Below are positions 19,941 to 32,728 of a stretch of 64,000 nt of DNA, piece by piece. Within the stretch, counting starts at the first letter, position 1. Each line of letters begins with the position of its first letter. This stretch comes from Gongronella butleri (Eukaryota > Mucoromycota > Mucoromycetes > Mucorales > Cunninghamellaceae). The notes under the pieces were generated by a model. It made no database searches. It was given only the letters and a program-made list of their open reading frames with translations, and had not been told where the DNA came from. The stretch lies in contig JAIWZP010000016.1 of assembly GCA_025201375.1 (NCBI GenBank), forward strand, positions 372,001 through 436,000, given 5' to 3'. The translations under genes were made by a program, and so were the position numbers.

Positions 19941-22054
19941 ATGGCCGACGACGTTCCTGAAGTGCCCCTCGCGTTGGTTTCCAACCAATATCTCGACAAG
20001 AAAGTGGCTCAAATCAGACAAAAGCCTATTCTTTGGGAGGTACGTGCTAGGTTTTGCCCTTTTTTTTCGTGTCTTTATCAGCTGACCCGCCGTTGTTTCT
20101 TGTTCTTTTTACTTGCAGGGCTATGAACGCGCAAACCTGTTGACACACGACCAGGTGGAGCTTATTCGCGCTATCGACAAGAAGACGCCCACTGAAATTC
20201 AGGCGGCTGTGCAGGGCAAAGAGGAAATTTACGCTTCGTTGATCCTGTACCTGTTGCAAAGCCTGTCGCGCACCGACACTGTGCAATACGTCTGTATTCT
20301 TGCAGACGACATCTTGTCGGGTAAATAGCCCTTTTTACGTTTTTCCATGGTAAACTCACTTTTTTTTTCACCCACAGTCAACGAGCGTAACGCTGTCGGC
20401 TTCCACCAGACCACCGCTCAAGATGAAACGTATCCGTACGGCCCCTTTTTCCGGTAAAAGTCCCCCCTGTCGCTTGCCCGCCCCTTCCAGACACGCGTAT
20501 TTACCAGTTTTTTTTTTTTTTTTTTAGCGTGCTGCAATTGGGCGACGAATTCTCGACTTTGGAAGCGACCAAGGTGCTGACTATGCTTGCCTCGTGAGTA
20601 CCTAAGGATGCAGAAACCGTCCAATGGCTCATTTTGCGCTTTTAGATCATCGCCGACGCCCGAATCTGTCGAACTTTACGAGCTTTATGGCTGGTTGACA
20701 CAATCTTTGACAAGCACCAATATCAATTTTGTCGACATTGCCGTTCAAGAGCTTGAATCCCTGCTGCGCGTGCGCGCCTACAGACTCCCCGTTTGGAACG
20801 CGCCTCAGCTCGTCAAGTGGTACGATCAAAAACGAGCGAAAAAGAGAAAAAGGACGCTTATTCTGATATTATTGCTTCTTAGCTTGATTTCGCGCCTGAC
20901 CAAGGTGTCCTCTCCTCAAATGCAATACCAAGTCATCTTTTGTTTGTGGCTCTTGACCTTTGAAACCGAAATTGCCACCGAGATCAACGAGTATGAAAGA
21001 TTTTTAAGGAATGTTTTGTGCGTTTGCTCACCAATTTGTTTTTTTTTCTTCACAGAAAATACGACATCATCCCCGCGATTGTCGACATTGCCAAGAGCGC
21101 CGTCAAGGAAAAGGTCGTGCGCGTCGCTATGGCCACGCTTCGCGTAAGAAAAAGCCGTCATAAAGTCAAAATCGAAGCATTGCTCATTCAATTGCCACAT
21201 TGTTCTCCCCGCTCTTCTCCTCCTGTTGTTATTATTGTAGAATCTCGTGGAAAAGGCACCGTCAGCGAACCTTGCTGCCATGCTGGTCGTCAAATTGCTT
21301 CCTTTTACCGAGAATCTGTCTGCGCGCAAGTGGTCCGATGCCGACATTTTGGAGGATGTTGACTACCTCCGAGAGCGTCTCACCGAAAGCTTCCAGAGCC
21401 TTACGTATGTGGCGTCACCAAAAAAAAAAAAGAAAAACACGTCTCAATCTTTTTTTTTTTATTAGGACATTTGAACAATACGCGTCCGAAGTCGAAACAG
21501 GCAAGCTGGAATGGTCGCCCCCACACAAGTCCGACGTGTTTTGGAAGGACAATGCACACAAGCTCGAGGACAATAACTACCAATTGCTCCGGTACGACGG
21601 TCCTTGGCACCGTGATAGAGCCATTGATGACTCAATCCCTATTTTTCTGTTTTTTTAGAGCTCTTGCCCGTATCTTGAGCACGTCGACAAACCCCTTGGT
21701 GCTGTCTGTGGCCGCCAATGACGTTGGCCAGTATATCAAGTACTCGTCCAAGCAAGGCAAGAGGTAAAGTTGTTGCGTCTTTTTCGATTTTGTACGCGTC
21801 TCACCACGTCTTTCTTTTTCATACATGCAGAATCCTGCAAGACATTGGTGCCAAGCAGCGTATCATGGAGTTGATGACCCATGAAGATCAAGATGTGAGA
21901 TACCAAGCCCTGACGTCTGTCCAGAAACTGATGCACCAAGCCTGGTAAGCTAGTCATTTTGGTTTTTTTTTCTTTTTCTTTTTCACTGTTCTGCGCTCTT
22001 TGATGCCCAATTGACTGACTTTTTTTCTTTTTCATGGCTTGCAGGGAGTTTTAA
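19941..22054 (+). CDS. VMA13: V-type ATPase subunit H
   Basis: Twelve exons: 19941-20039, 20119-20320, 20378-20453, 20528-20593, 20646-20819, 20883-20990, 21056-21143, 21241-21404, 21466-21591, 21659-21763, 21831-21944, 22045-22054 (443 residues, all phases close). The last exon is only 10 nt and gives the terminal W-E-F. Family landmarks: DKKVAQIRQKPILWEGYERANLLT near the start, ALVSN before it, DDILSVNERNAVGFH, PYGPFFRVLQLGDEF, MQYQVIFCLWLLTFE, KEKVVRVAMATLRNLVEKAP, then KLEWSPPHKSDVFWKDNA, LLRALARIL and DVGQYIKYSSKQGKRILQDIGAKQRIMELMTHEDQDVRYQAL. The protein is an all-helical HEAT-like subunit of the peripheral V1 sector that couples V1 to V0 and silences free V1. Confidence 0.95.
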
Positions 22055-22124
22055 GATGAATGGCACCCGGCTTTGTTACCATAGATTTGGAATGTTGTAG
22101 GATTATTCTTTGGAAAAAAAACAA

Positions 22125-22130
22125 AATAAA
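22125..22130 (+). terminator. AATAAA polyadenylation signal of VMA13
   Basis: AATAAA 71 bp after the VMA13 stop, in the short gap before the convergent FKBP-TPR gene. Confidence 0.5.
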
Positions 22131-22267
22131 GCAAAATATCAGCCCAATGGCTATTGGGCGCGCAATGAATGAGTACACACGACTTTGCGAGCCAGGTGAA
22201 CGCGTATTTGCGAGCCAGGGTCGGCAAGGCACAACAATGATAATGAGAGACAACGAAAAAAGCAAAT

Positions 22268-22273
22268 TTTATT
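22268..22273 (-). terminator. AATAAA polyadenylation signal of the FKBP-TPR gene
   Basis: Minus-strand AATAAA 17 bp after the stop at 22290. Confidence 0.5.
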
Positions 22274-22289
22274 GGTATCATAGGTAAAG

Positions 22290-23502
22290 CTAGTTGAACA
22301 TGCGACGATAGACTTGTGTCTTGTTCTTGAGAGCGCGTTCCTTTTCCTTTTCCAGCGCCAGGCCCATCTGCACCACGAGCGTCGGCTCTTCTGCATCCTT
22401 ACTCCACTAAAAAGATGACAAAAGATCAGCTTTGGGAAACATGCGCGCTTGGATCCTAAAATCTTACGTCTGACAACCCAGTTTTAATGCATTGGATGGC
22501 CTCTTCATACTCTTCGGTCTTCATGGCGATTTGGCCGAGGCGGTAATACGCTTTGACGTTCCATGGATCGCGCTTCAAAACGTAATGCAGAATTGGCTGC
22601 GCCTCCTTCCACTGTTCCATTTTCATGTGGCACATGCTCATGTTCAAGGACAATGCAAGGGTCAAGGCCTTTGATTCGTCCAGCTCTTCAGGCAAACATG
22701 CCCACAAATCAAGAAGCACGCTTCGACCCTTTTCGAAAAAATACGGAAAACAACGTAAAAAAAAAAAAATGAGTTCAATCCACGCGAATGCTCGTTGCCC
22801 AAATCTTACGGCTATGTATGCATGGAGTGCTTCTACGTGGTAGCCCTTGTTGAGATAGCCCGTGCCTTCCGCTTTCTTTGCAATGGCGAGATCTAGCCGA
22901 TCGCGTGGCGTGTCGACCTTGTCCCACATAGCAAGCATCTTGACGTGAAACTTGATCTTGCACTTGCGTGGCACCAATGGGTATTGACCCTCCTCACCAT
23001 AGGCTACCAAAAACAAATCAAACACAAAGCAGATCAAAACATGATGAATTTTCCTCTATTTTTCTATTTTTACCATATTGATATGAGCACAGCACTTCGG
23101 CCTCCTCGCCCACAGTCATTGTCAATAAGGCACGCTCTAGGCCGTCCACGACCTGGCCTAAAAAAATCGAAAAAAATACTATTTTAATGACACTAGACGC
23201 GAAATATCGTGTTTCAATGCTTACCGAGCGACAACTCCACGGTCATTGGCACGCCATGGTCCATTGTCGAGTCAAATTTGGCGCCAGACTTGTATTTGTA
23301 CGAATCCAGGTGAACTAAATAAAACAAGTCAATAAAACGAAAAAAAAAAAAGAGGGGGAAAAGGCAGCTTACTTTTCACACAGCCGAATTTAGACGGCTT
23401 ATTTTCGCCAATACCCTGCTGCAGGATGCGCTTTTGCACCTTGGCATCGTCTGTCAGGTTGATCAGGTCAGCAGGAATCGCGTCTTGTTTGACAGCAGCC
23501 AT
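22290..23502 (-). CDS. FKBP-type peptidyl-prolyl isomerase with TPR repeats
   Basis: Six exons on the minus strand: 23373-23502, 23225-23314, 23074-23157, 22810-23003, 22468-22728, 22290-22406 (291 residues, phases close). An FKBP domain fills about residues 20-140: IHLDSYKYKSGAKFDST, VELSLGQVVDGLERAL, VGEEAEVLCSYQYAYGEEG. At the position of FKBP12's Trp59 (V-I-x-G-W) this protein has Leu (QVVDGLE), as in FKBP8-like members with weak intrinsic activity. Three TPR units follow (AKKAEGTGYLNKGYHVEALHAY, LALSLNMSMCHMKMEQWKEA, VKAYYRLGQIAMKTEEYEEA), the kind that dock on the Hsp90 C-terminus. A co-chaperone role is inferred. There is no obvious C-terminal membrane anchor. Confidence 0.88.
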
Positions 23503-24181
23503 ATTGAGCGTTGGGAGGGAAAAGAAAGAGAATTCGTTCCTCGAAAGGGCGTCGCGGTACCTGGACCAGCTTTTTGAAAGCCCGCTCAGTGCAATATTTA
23601 CGCCCACATTTTGCCATGGAAGTGTATAGAAGGCGCCAAAGAATGCAAAAGACCAAAAAAAAAAAAAGCAGAAAGAAGGCTAGAAAAAATAGAGCATATG
23701 GTATTGAATGAACCTTTTGGTCGGTGGAGGCGTATCTTTTCAGAGGTGGAGGGCGCGTCACCAGCAAGTCCGGTTGGTTGCCGGTCTGTGCGGCCGTGAC
23801 ACTGGCGCCTCTGCACTCTTTTACGCGTTTTACCAAAAAAAGAATCAAGGCATGGCTGTAAACTGATCGGCGACGCGTCAAAGCGTGCCATTCCTGGCGA
23901 TAAACGACGAGTTTTGATTTGACGATGAGGTGCGGCCCGGCGGAAATTACCCTTGCCTTAACAGGGCCACCTCATCCTGTTCTCTTTTTGGACCTGATGA
24001 CGATGGCCCGCTACCAATTTAGGATCTGCTTGAACCGCCATTTGGGATCCTTTTCCCGCGCTGGTCAGCCTAGCGGTGGCAGAAATGCATAAAAAGGAGC
24101 GACATGGCGCGCTACCTTTTTTTTTTTTGTTTTTCAATTTTTTTGACAATCTCAAATTCTCAATCCCTCTTTTTAGCAACA
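23503..24181. promoter_or_regulatory. Divergent promoter region, FKBP-TPR and AKR1
   Basis: About 680 bp between divergent starts. A TATA-like CATAAAAAG at 24088-24096 lies 86-94 bp before the AKR1 ATG. Nothing else is recognised. Confidence 0.45.
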
Positions 24182-25743
24182 ATGGAATATACTCGTCTGG
24201 GTCGAACTGGCTGCCGCGTGAGCCGCATTTCTTTGGGCTGTATGAGCTACGGCGATCCTGCGTAAGACGTGCTCATCAGCACAAAAATCAATCATGTCAC
24301 TCATACATGCTGTTTTTTCTTAAAAAAAAAAGCTGGGGTGCGCTTGGTCGATCGCCGTGGGTCTTGGACGAGGAGGCGTCTCTCAAGATGATGAAGGCCG
24401 CGTACGATGCGGGCATCAATTTCTGGGACACTGCTAATGTAAGTCGCGCGTCATGATCGTGCAATTGACGTGTTTTCCGACGTGCTGCTTGCTGACAAAC
24501 CCTATTGCTTTTTTTTTTCTTTGCTCGTTCAACAGATGTACAGCAACGGTGCCTCTGAGGTGGTCGTGGGAAAGGCCATCAAAAAGTTCAACTTGCCTCG
24601 CAGCCGCATTGTCATTGGTAAAAGTTTTTGTTTTTGCTTTCGCCAAAATTGCACTGATGACTAACACTTTTTTTACGTTTCATGATTGTTTAATGCAGCC
24701 ACCAAGGTAAGATGCGACGCGGACCTGCAGCTGTATTTGATGAATTGCTTGGCTGACTTTTTTTTTTTTTTTTGAAAGTTGTTCAATCCTGTTTTTGACA
24801 CCCCAGAAGAGTCGATCTTCACGGTTGGTCCCGAGGACCCCCGTCGCGTGAACAATGGAGGATTGTCTCGTAAACACATCTTTGACGCAGTGGACGCGTC
24901 GCTCAAGCGTCTGCAATTGGATTACATTGATCTTTTGTACATCCATCGCTTCGACCCCAACACCCCTATCGAGGAAACCATGGAGGCGCTGCACGACATT
25001 GTCAAGGTATAAAGAGGGTTAAAAAAAGCGTGGATGGCTGGGCTGACTAGATTTTTTTTCTCTGTAGTCGGGCAAAGTGCGCTATCTTGGCGCGTCTTCC
25101 ATGTACGCGTGGCAATTTGTGCGTATGAACGCTGTGGCCGAGAAGAATGGATGGACTCAATTCACTGTGATGCAGGTAAAATGAGAAATAGGCATACGAT
25201 TTCGAACGGAGATGGCCAATTGACGCGATTTATTTTTTCTTTTTCAGAACTATTACAATGCGCTGTATCGCGAGGAAGAGCGTGAGATGATTCCCTATTT
25301 GAAGGACCAGGGCATTGCCATGGTCCCATGGAGCCCTCTCTGCCAAGGTTTGCTTGCGCGCCCTCGCGATGAGAAGACCGCGCGCGGCAGCAGCGATTTT
25401 ATCTTGCAGTTCCTCTTTGGCGGCGGCTTTTCCGAGGCCGACATCACCATTATGGATCGCGTCGCCGAGGTGGCCGAAAAGCGCGGTGTGTCGCGTGCTC
25501 AGGTATACCTTTGACGCAAAAAGCCATTTTCTTGCAATTCGTCGCGTCTCACACATTTTTTCTTCCTAGGTCGCTATTGCGTGGGTCCTCGCCAAGGATT
25601 TCGTCCACAGCCCCATTCTGGGTATGAGCAAGGAGTCGCATTTGAGTGACGCATTGGCCGGTTTGAAGCTCAAGCTGACTGCGGAGGAAATCGAGTACAT
25701 CAACGAGCCATACCAACCCAAGAAGGTGGTCGGCCACTCGTAA
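24182..25743 (+). CDS. Aldo/keto reductase 1
   Basis: Eight exons: 24182-24261, 24333-24438, 24536-24617, 24699-24706, 24779-25006, 25068-25175, 25248-25502, 25570-25743 (346 residues, phases close). Exon 4 is an 8-nt micro-exon that completes the ATK motif. The AKR tetrad is intact: Asp59 (NFWDTA), Tyr64, Lys92, His148 (YIHRFD). [24 protein letters not shown] is the usual first strand of this subfamily, and [41 protein letters not shown] and [15 protein letters not shown] follow. It is a cytosolic NADPH-dependent reductase of the aryl-alcohol/YakC-like group; the substrate cannot be told from sequence. It is a paralogue of the two genes at 57.6-63 kb. Confidence 0.93.
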
Positions 25744-25813
25744 AAAGTCGCGCATGACCTGACGCGAGGCAAGTATTCATTGCATTTGTCTTGAGCAGCC
25801 CCGCAATTGTATA

Positions 25814-25819
25814 AATAAA
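25814..25819 (+). terminator. AATAAA polyadenylation signal of AKR1
   Basis: AATAAA about 70 bp after the AKR1 stop. Confidence 0.5.
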
Positions 25820-26189
25820 CAAAAAACAGTTGTTTGAAATCCATGAATTACATGAAAAATCGCGGGCAATAAAGCAGACTGATAATCTTGAACCTGCTAC
25901 ACTCTCATTGAAGGATAACTGGCCCAATTTTGTAGAGATCGAACCACTGTGACGCCAGCAATCTTCCATCAGACTGTATTTTGAGCCGCAGTGATGCATT
26001 TTGCAAGACTGAACAAGCTGATGCGCATCCAACGTGCTGGAAATGCCACTGCCCACTGCACGTCGCATACTCTGAAGCGAAACAAAATAGAGATCGGCAA
26101 AGTGGTAGACTAAAAAATCGTCTTTTTATGATTTTAGACATATTCTGAGCGTTTATATGATTGCATACACCACAAAGCTGGGTCTTTTT

Positions 26190-27060
26190 ACTTAGGACCG
26201 ACCATTCCAAGCTTTCTCGTTCGAATGAACTCACCCCCATATTACTGCGCCCGATGGATGACGCGCTATCTCGATTTTCAAAATCGAAAAAAATCTCAGG
26301 GGTACAGTCATAGATTTGAAAACGGCGAACTTTAGATCCTCGTATCGCAGCGCCGTTCCGCCACATGGTAAACAGGGCTCGGTCACCGGCAAAAATGACA
26401 TAAAAACAAGAGGTTCATTGTCTGGCTGCGGCATAAAGTGCGTTTGAAGTTTTATTTTCGACCCAAGGTCATCTCAACGAAAAATACCTGTATCTCCGAG
26501 ATGAGCACATCATCGGAAAGTGCATGGCTCGCTGCTGCGTATGTGGCCATCGGTGATCGATGAAAAAAGTAACTTTTTTGGTGTGTTTGACACGGTTTTT
26601 AAATCATAGTCATTTTCGACGCGTGAAAAACCGTACCAAGCGAGCGACACGCGCCTGCCACTTCTCAAACCTATACTCCTAGAGCAGCTCTTGCTAATGG
26701 ACGCGTCCGCGGAGATCTTTGAGCGCGTTTTACCCATGCAATTCGCGCTTGAAGTTTAATCTAAAATCACGAATTGCTCGTCAAACAGCAAGTCGATCTC
26801 AATCTTTTTTTAGCACTTTCGTGGTTTCTCCCTGTGGTTTCTCTTGTGTGCAAGTTTGGCGGAATTCTGGAGACCCATTTTTAAATTTTGATTTGGGAGC
26901 TCGACATGGCTGATTCTTTGATTTGAGCGTGACCTCGAACTAAGTGCTTCGTATCAGCTCCAAGACGCATCCTCTCGTGGTTTGGAACATATTTCACGTT
27001 GCGACGCATTTCGGAGCGCTGCAGTGCCTCATTGGCAAAATGCATTAGACGCGCCGTTAA
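26190..27060. repeat. Decayed dispersed repeat, copy A
   Basis: Colinear with about 59760-60600. Shared landmarks in the same order include GGGGTACAGTCA, ACATGGTAAAC, CATCTCAACGAAAA / CATCTCAATGAAAA, TATCTCCGA, TTTTCGACGCGTGAAAAA, TGTGCAAGTTTGGC / TGTGCAAATTTGGC, and CAGCTCCAAGACGC / CAGCTCCAAGATGC. Many substitutions and indels separate the copies. On the minus strand both keep a short peptide trace of the form F-F/V-F-K-S-x-T-V-P, which hints at an old coding element. Class unknown. Confidence 0.65.
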
Positions 27061-27725
27061 GATGACGAGGCTGCAAGTTTCTCCAAAGGCAAACCATTGA
27101 GATCTGAAACAAACTAGTTATGATACTTTCAATACCCTTTGAAGGTCATCCATGTCAAATTTGACACGAATTGGTTGACTGCGACGCCCACAATCTCGAA
27201 TTGGATTTATTATCATTATTTTTGATGCTTTGCGCAATTCAACTTGTGCTGATGCAACATCACAGGAGCTATTGAAGATGCTTTGGGATTGTGATAATTG
27301 CACCAGTACAATGGAAGGACGATTGGCTAGAAGGTTGTCTATAAAGCGAACAAAAAGAAGAGCAAAGCGCTCGCCCAAGCGCGCCAATGCTTCAGTCTCT
27401 TTTTTTTTTGGCACCGCGACACGTTTTTTTAAGAATCTGGACAAGGATTGCTTCTCTTTTAGGCTACATAGCATCTTAAAATTAATGACACAATTTGAGA
27501 TGATGCATTTTTATGAATTGTGCGAATTTCAAGACGATTAAATGATTTCTTGCAAAAATGTCAAACCTGTTTGCGTTGTGAAGGGCCCTGCAAGATCAAG
27601 GTTGCCATTTGAAGATTGACGAATTCTAGGTGAATTGGCGGGTCAAGAGGGAAATGGTCGCTCGTCAACATTTTGTTTGAACATTGTGTTTTTTTTGTTT
27701 TTCATTCTTCTCCTCCCATTCCGCC

Positions 27726-27842
27726 ATGAATTGGCCACTGCCAAAAACTGCGGCAGTCTAATATTGCCCCAACATCTGTTGTGCAACTTTGGCTGGCAGG
27801 GTTTGCTCAGATGAATTGGCCAGCCCAAAACTGCGGCAGGCT
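27726..27842 (+). repeat. Pair of direct repeats
   Basis: ATGAATTGGCCA followed by AAAACTGCGGCAG occurs at about 27726-27757 and again at 27811-27839, 85 bp apart. It may mark a small local duplication. Confidence 0.5.
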
Positions 27843-28159
27843 GACCAGCCTTTGCCCTTTGCCCCAATTCTCCATTTTTAGATTTGCTTGTCTTGTCCCT
27901 CCTATTCTGTTGGCACACTGGCCCAAAAATAGGTGCGCTGCCAAAGACATCACCTTTTGCTCTTCGGTAATGTCCAAAAGCTTTGCTTTATAAAATGTGT
28001 TTATTTTTTATCGGTATATGTTTGAACAAAAAAAAAGCAACGCATGGAGCGTAATTTATGCAGAATAGAACCTAAAGATCACAAAAAAAAAAGGGGGGGA
28101 AAGGAAAATGAGCGAAAAGGCAAAATTGGAGGCGACGCGTTTTTTTTTTTTTTTTATGC

Positions 28160-31100
28160 TTACTTTTTGTTGATCATGAAAATGAGCAAGTTGACATTGA
28201 CTTTCATCATGCCATCGAGAAGAGTCATTGTTTGGATGCCCTCGAATTGCGTTTGAAGCAGCTGCTCGTATTGGACGTCCATGTAGAGTGCGGTTGTGCT
28301 CCAATTGTCGTAAGAGCCCTGGAAATTGATGATGCCGGACTGGTCCATGGACAGCGTGATGGTGATGCGATCGTAATGGCGGCGTTGGACGCCCTCGAGG
28401 GAGAGGATGACCCCGCGATCAAACAGCTGCTTGGCACTGTACTTGAATGAGCCAAATGTAGGCACTTTGCCCTGTTTCTCGAGATGCCGCATGTGGAGGT
28501 ATTGCCGCGAAAAAGGCCACACGAATCGTTGCTTTCGTCCGCGCTTTTTGGCCATTGTGTCCATCGATTGCCGCAAGTAATGCTCATACGTCTTGCGCTG
28601 CTCGGACAGATATGCGTGCTTGGCTTGCAAATTGCCGAGCGTCCCCTCGAGCTTGGTGATCTCTTTCTCGCGCTGCTGCCGCCGTGTGTTTTTGCCTGTG
28701 ATGTCCTCAACAATCATGTTCAAAACGCCTTGGTATCGGTCGTCTGGCGTGATTTGCTCGTCAAACTTGGCGAGATGCGTCACGAGCCGGTATGTGATTG
28801 TCTTTAGTTGGAAAAAGGACAGGCTAAACGTCAAAAAGTAAAAAAAAAAAAAAAAAGCTCGTCAATTGCAATTTAAATCATGGATGATGCACCAATTCTT
28901 ACTTGTTCACGTCCAATGTCGTGTTTCCGAGCTTTAGCATGCGATGTTTCTGTGCAATTGCCTTGAGACGCGGGTCTCGCAACTCCTGGAACTCGGCGCG
29001 CTTCGCTTCTTTCCATTGTGCCTCGTGTTCGTCCGAAACGGATTGATTGAAGATTTCGAGCAAGTCCCGGCCGGCTTGCACTTGCATGACGTAGACGACG
29101 AGGCGTTTTGTGTCGGTGACGAGCTGTTGCACCTGTGACGACGGGTCTTGCGGAAGGTCATCGTGGCGATTTGTCACCTGGAGGCGACGTGTCGTCTTGG
29201 AGAGCTCGACGCCCGGCTGGAATTGTGATGGGCCCAGGTCGGAAAGGATGTCCACCAGTGTCCCCTGCTTTTTAGGTGCGAGATCTTCCAAATATTGCTC
29301 GAGCATGTAATGCAAATGGCACAATTCGTACGGCGAGATGTAAATTGCCGGCTTTTGCGTTCGCGTGTGGTCGTCAAGCACCTCCATGCCAAAAAATGTT
29401 TCAGGATCATCCACATCCGTTACTAAGCAAGAACAACGAAGAGAAAATTTGAGCGTGTTGCTCGATGTATCCAGCTTTTTGCACGTATTTGTACCTTTGA
29501 TGAACCAGGCAGCGAATTCCTTGCCTGCCTTTTCGACATATTCATTCAATGGCGCAAGGAACATGTCGCTCGCATCAAACACAGTGCCCGTCGAGATTTT
29601 TTGTAGCACTTTGACGACCTAAAAACAAGATAAAGGCGTGTCAGAGGGCAAAATGTCAAGTTTCGCCTTCTTCTTGTGCCATACCTCGCCTAGATTCTTG
29701 CGCTCGCGGAAGCCAATGGGCATTTCAATGATGTCGTACTCTTCGGGGTCGCTGTAAAACAAAAATAAAAATGAGCAAAGCGAGGTAAAATGCACTTTTG
29801 AGCTTACACAATGGCCGGTGTCAGATAACGATAGCAAATAAAATACGAGAGGATCTTGCTGATGTTTTCTGTGGGTTCACGCGGGAAGCGAGATTCAAGC
29901 ACGAGGCGCAATTCGCGCGCGACGGCGCGAATGCCATATGGCAGATGATCCAGAGCTTGTGTAATGGCAGACAGGAATTTCTCGGTCATGGTGCGCAGCG
30001 CCATCAGATTGCTGATATATCGCTGGCGCACTTCTTCGTCGGCTAGGGCCTCTTGTGACGTGACATTGTAATTTCGCTGCGACGGCATCCCTGTGCGTTT
30101 TTCCTCGTCATTGATCACTTGATGGTAGATTTCCACAGGATTCGTCTCCAAATTCAAAAATTCATTGCCGACAACCTCGGTTATCAGCGCGCCAAACACA
30201 TGGCGGAAGAATTCGCGCTCCTTGGCGCCCCTAAACACAAAAAAAAAAAAAGTGCGTCAGCTGGCATGTGCAATAATAAAAAGCGCAACTCTTGCCTGTT
30301 TGTCTGCACCACCAGCTTCATAAACGTATAGTTGCCACGCATGAACTCCTGCGGGTTGGAGATTAGCTTGATTTCTTCGTCAATGCAATACTATTCGCGA
30401 TAAAAATCGAAAAACGACGCGTCAATGACGCGTCATTGGCATAAATAGCGTTTTTTGACTTACACGACAGAGATTGATGAGGAGGAATTCCTCACGAGGG
30501 TGCGTGGCATAACCAAAGAGGGCAAGGATGGTGGATTCCATGCGCTTGCGCAACTCGCCTCCGTCGCCACCGAGATCCTGATCTTTTGTGAGCGAGACCA
30601 GCGTGGCCAGGTAACGTGGCTCGGTCTGCAGTGTGTACACCAATTGCTGGTACAGATCAAGGACGGTCTGATTCTTTTGGTTGATGGTGGTCGATGCAAA
30701 AGGATCCATGGCGGACACGGTTGAGGACGCGTCGCTAAAGGCCATGGCGGCCAAATCGCTGAATCGCCGCAATTGTTTGCGCAATGGCCCGTTTGTAACC
30801 TTTAGCACCTCATCGATGGAGATGGCATTGCGCATGAGCAGCGCAATCTTGGTGTCGAGCATCGTCAGATACGCATCCAATTGCTTGTTTTCGCGGATTG
30901 TGTTGATCACCTTTTGGCGCACCGATTCGAGCGCCACCTCGGCATTGTAGTCCAAGTCGTTGTCGCTCAACAGATGAATAAAGTTTTTGACCGTGCCAAT
31001 GGACGGGTTTTTCTGTGTAATGAGCTCCTGATTCACATGGTGGACAAGCCGCTGCGTCGTAAAGCCCTCCATGTGTACATTGCGATCTACCATCTCCAGC

Positions 31101-31195
31101 AACGCATTTAGTGAGCGACGGCCGAGATGGCCACAGCATGCAGCTTGGATCTGAAGCAAAAAAAATTGAAAAAAAAATGAAAGGGTCGGTCAATT

Positions 31196-31255
<60 letters not shown>

Positions 31256-32684
31256 TTTGTAACCCATGTTTCGTCACAGGCGGCAAGCGAGATTTTCTTT
31301 TGACCAAGATTCTGTCGACAAAGCACACCTCGCACGCGTGCCTGAAGCTGATTGACTTGATTTTGGAACAAAGTGGAGCGATGCACCTGCTGCACTTGCT
31401 GGAATTCGCGTCGTTGCAGCCTGCCGCGCATCATTGCTTGGCAGCGGATCAGACGGTCCAAATTGGCTGGTGTGGTCCAGTCTTCTTTTTTGGGTTCCAC
31501 TACAAGACGCGAAAAATGAGCAAATGCATGGATTTCTGGGCCAATTGTCGGTCCCAATCGCGATTACCTATGGCGCGTTGGCTGGAGAACAATGGAGCAT
31601 TATACTTTGGCGACACCTCATCGTCTGAATCGCTGTCTTCCACAATCAAATCCGGTGTTGTGGAATCGCCGGGCAAGGCGTCAATGCCTTTGAGCTGGAT
31701 CTTTTTGAATTGGAAGTTGGTGTCAATGTCAAAATTGTCGTCCTCCTCGTCCAGTTCGCGCTGCAGCGACTTGTCGATGGATGTGAAGTTTGGCATCACA
31801 ACGCCATAGCCATCTAATGCCTTTTGGGTCGACGACAGCTCCTCCTCTATTAAAATTAAAATGAAAATAAGATCTTATGCATGCAGGTGATGATGGCGTC
31901 TCTTACTTGTAAATTCCAGCTCGCCAAAAAGGTTTTTAATGCGCGGCGCCAGCTTTTTTCGCGCGAGTAAATGGCTAAAAATAAAAAAAGCGATTTGAGC
32001 GCGATCCGACCCTACAGTGGACACACTCCGTACTACGGTGAGCACACGCAATGTCGTTTTACCTGAGCGCATGGATGCAAAAGATAACTTTGGGGATGTT
32101 TTTCTTGTCGTACAAATCTGTGAGCTCAAACCAGAAGATTTGAGGCAATCGGACGGCTTGCAGTGCCTTGAAAAACGAATTGATGTTCTCCGAGTGCAAA
32201 AACTTGTGCTTGGTGTCCTGTGGAAAGATGATTAAGTACGCGTCCGGTTCCCCTGGAGCAGACAAGTCGTTGTATTACATTGATGATGCGATGAACGACA
32301 CCAGGAGCAATCCAATTGGCGAGTTTGGCGAGGACAATGCCATTTTTCATCGAGTCCTCGAGCTGGGTGATCGGGTCGATTGTCTCGAGCAAGCAGCTCT
32401 CGATCCATCTGAGGTGAGGGAAAGCATAAGATGCGGATGAAGCGGAGCATCTTGTTGGGTTCCTTACTCTTTGGCTTCGCCAATGTGGCACAGGTATTCA
32501 TACGCCTGCAGTGTGTTCCGCTGGATGTCCATCCATTGGCTGGTGTTGTTTTTGCGCGTCTTTTGCAGCCGAATTCGCCCTGCGTCGAAAAATTAGAAAA
32601 AAATAAAAGATTAGATGACTCGGACGATTTGAATCAGTGATAAATCTGACACTTACCTTGCAGTCCTATGGAATTCATCAATGG

Positions 32685-32728
<44 letters not shown>

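Larger units (their letters stand above)
25744..28159. other. Repeat-bearing spacer between AKR1 and IQGAP
   Basis: 2.4 kb without an intact gene. It holds copy A of a decayed dispersed repeat (about 26190-27060) and a pair of 30-odd-bp direct repeats near 27726 and 27811. Short open frames here are broken and not supported as genes. Confidence 0.6.

Noticed and set aside
25905..26366. Minus-strand frame downstream of AKR1
   Set aside because: Lies partly in the decayed repeat; the matching region at 59.8-60 kb has stops in the equivalent frame, so it is not under coding constraint.
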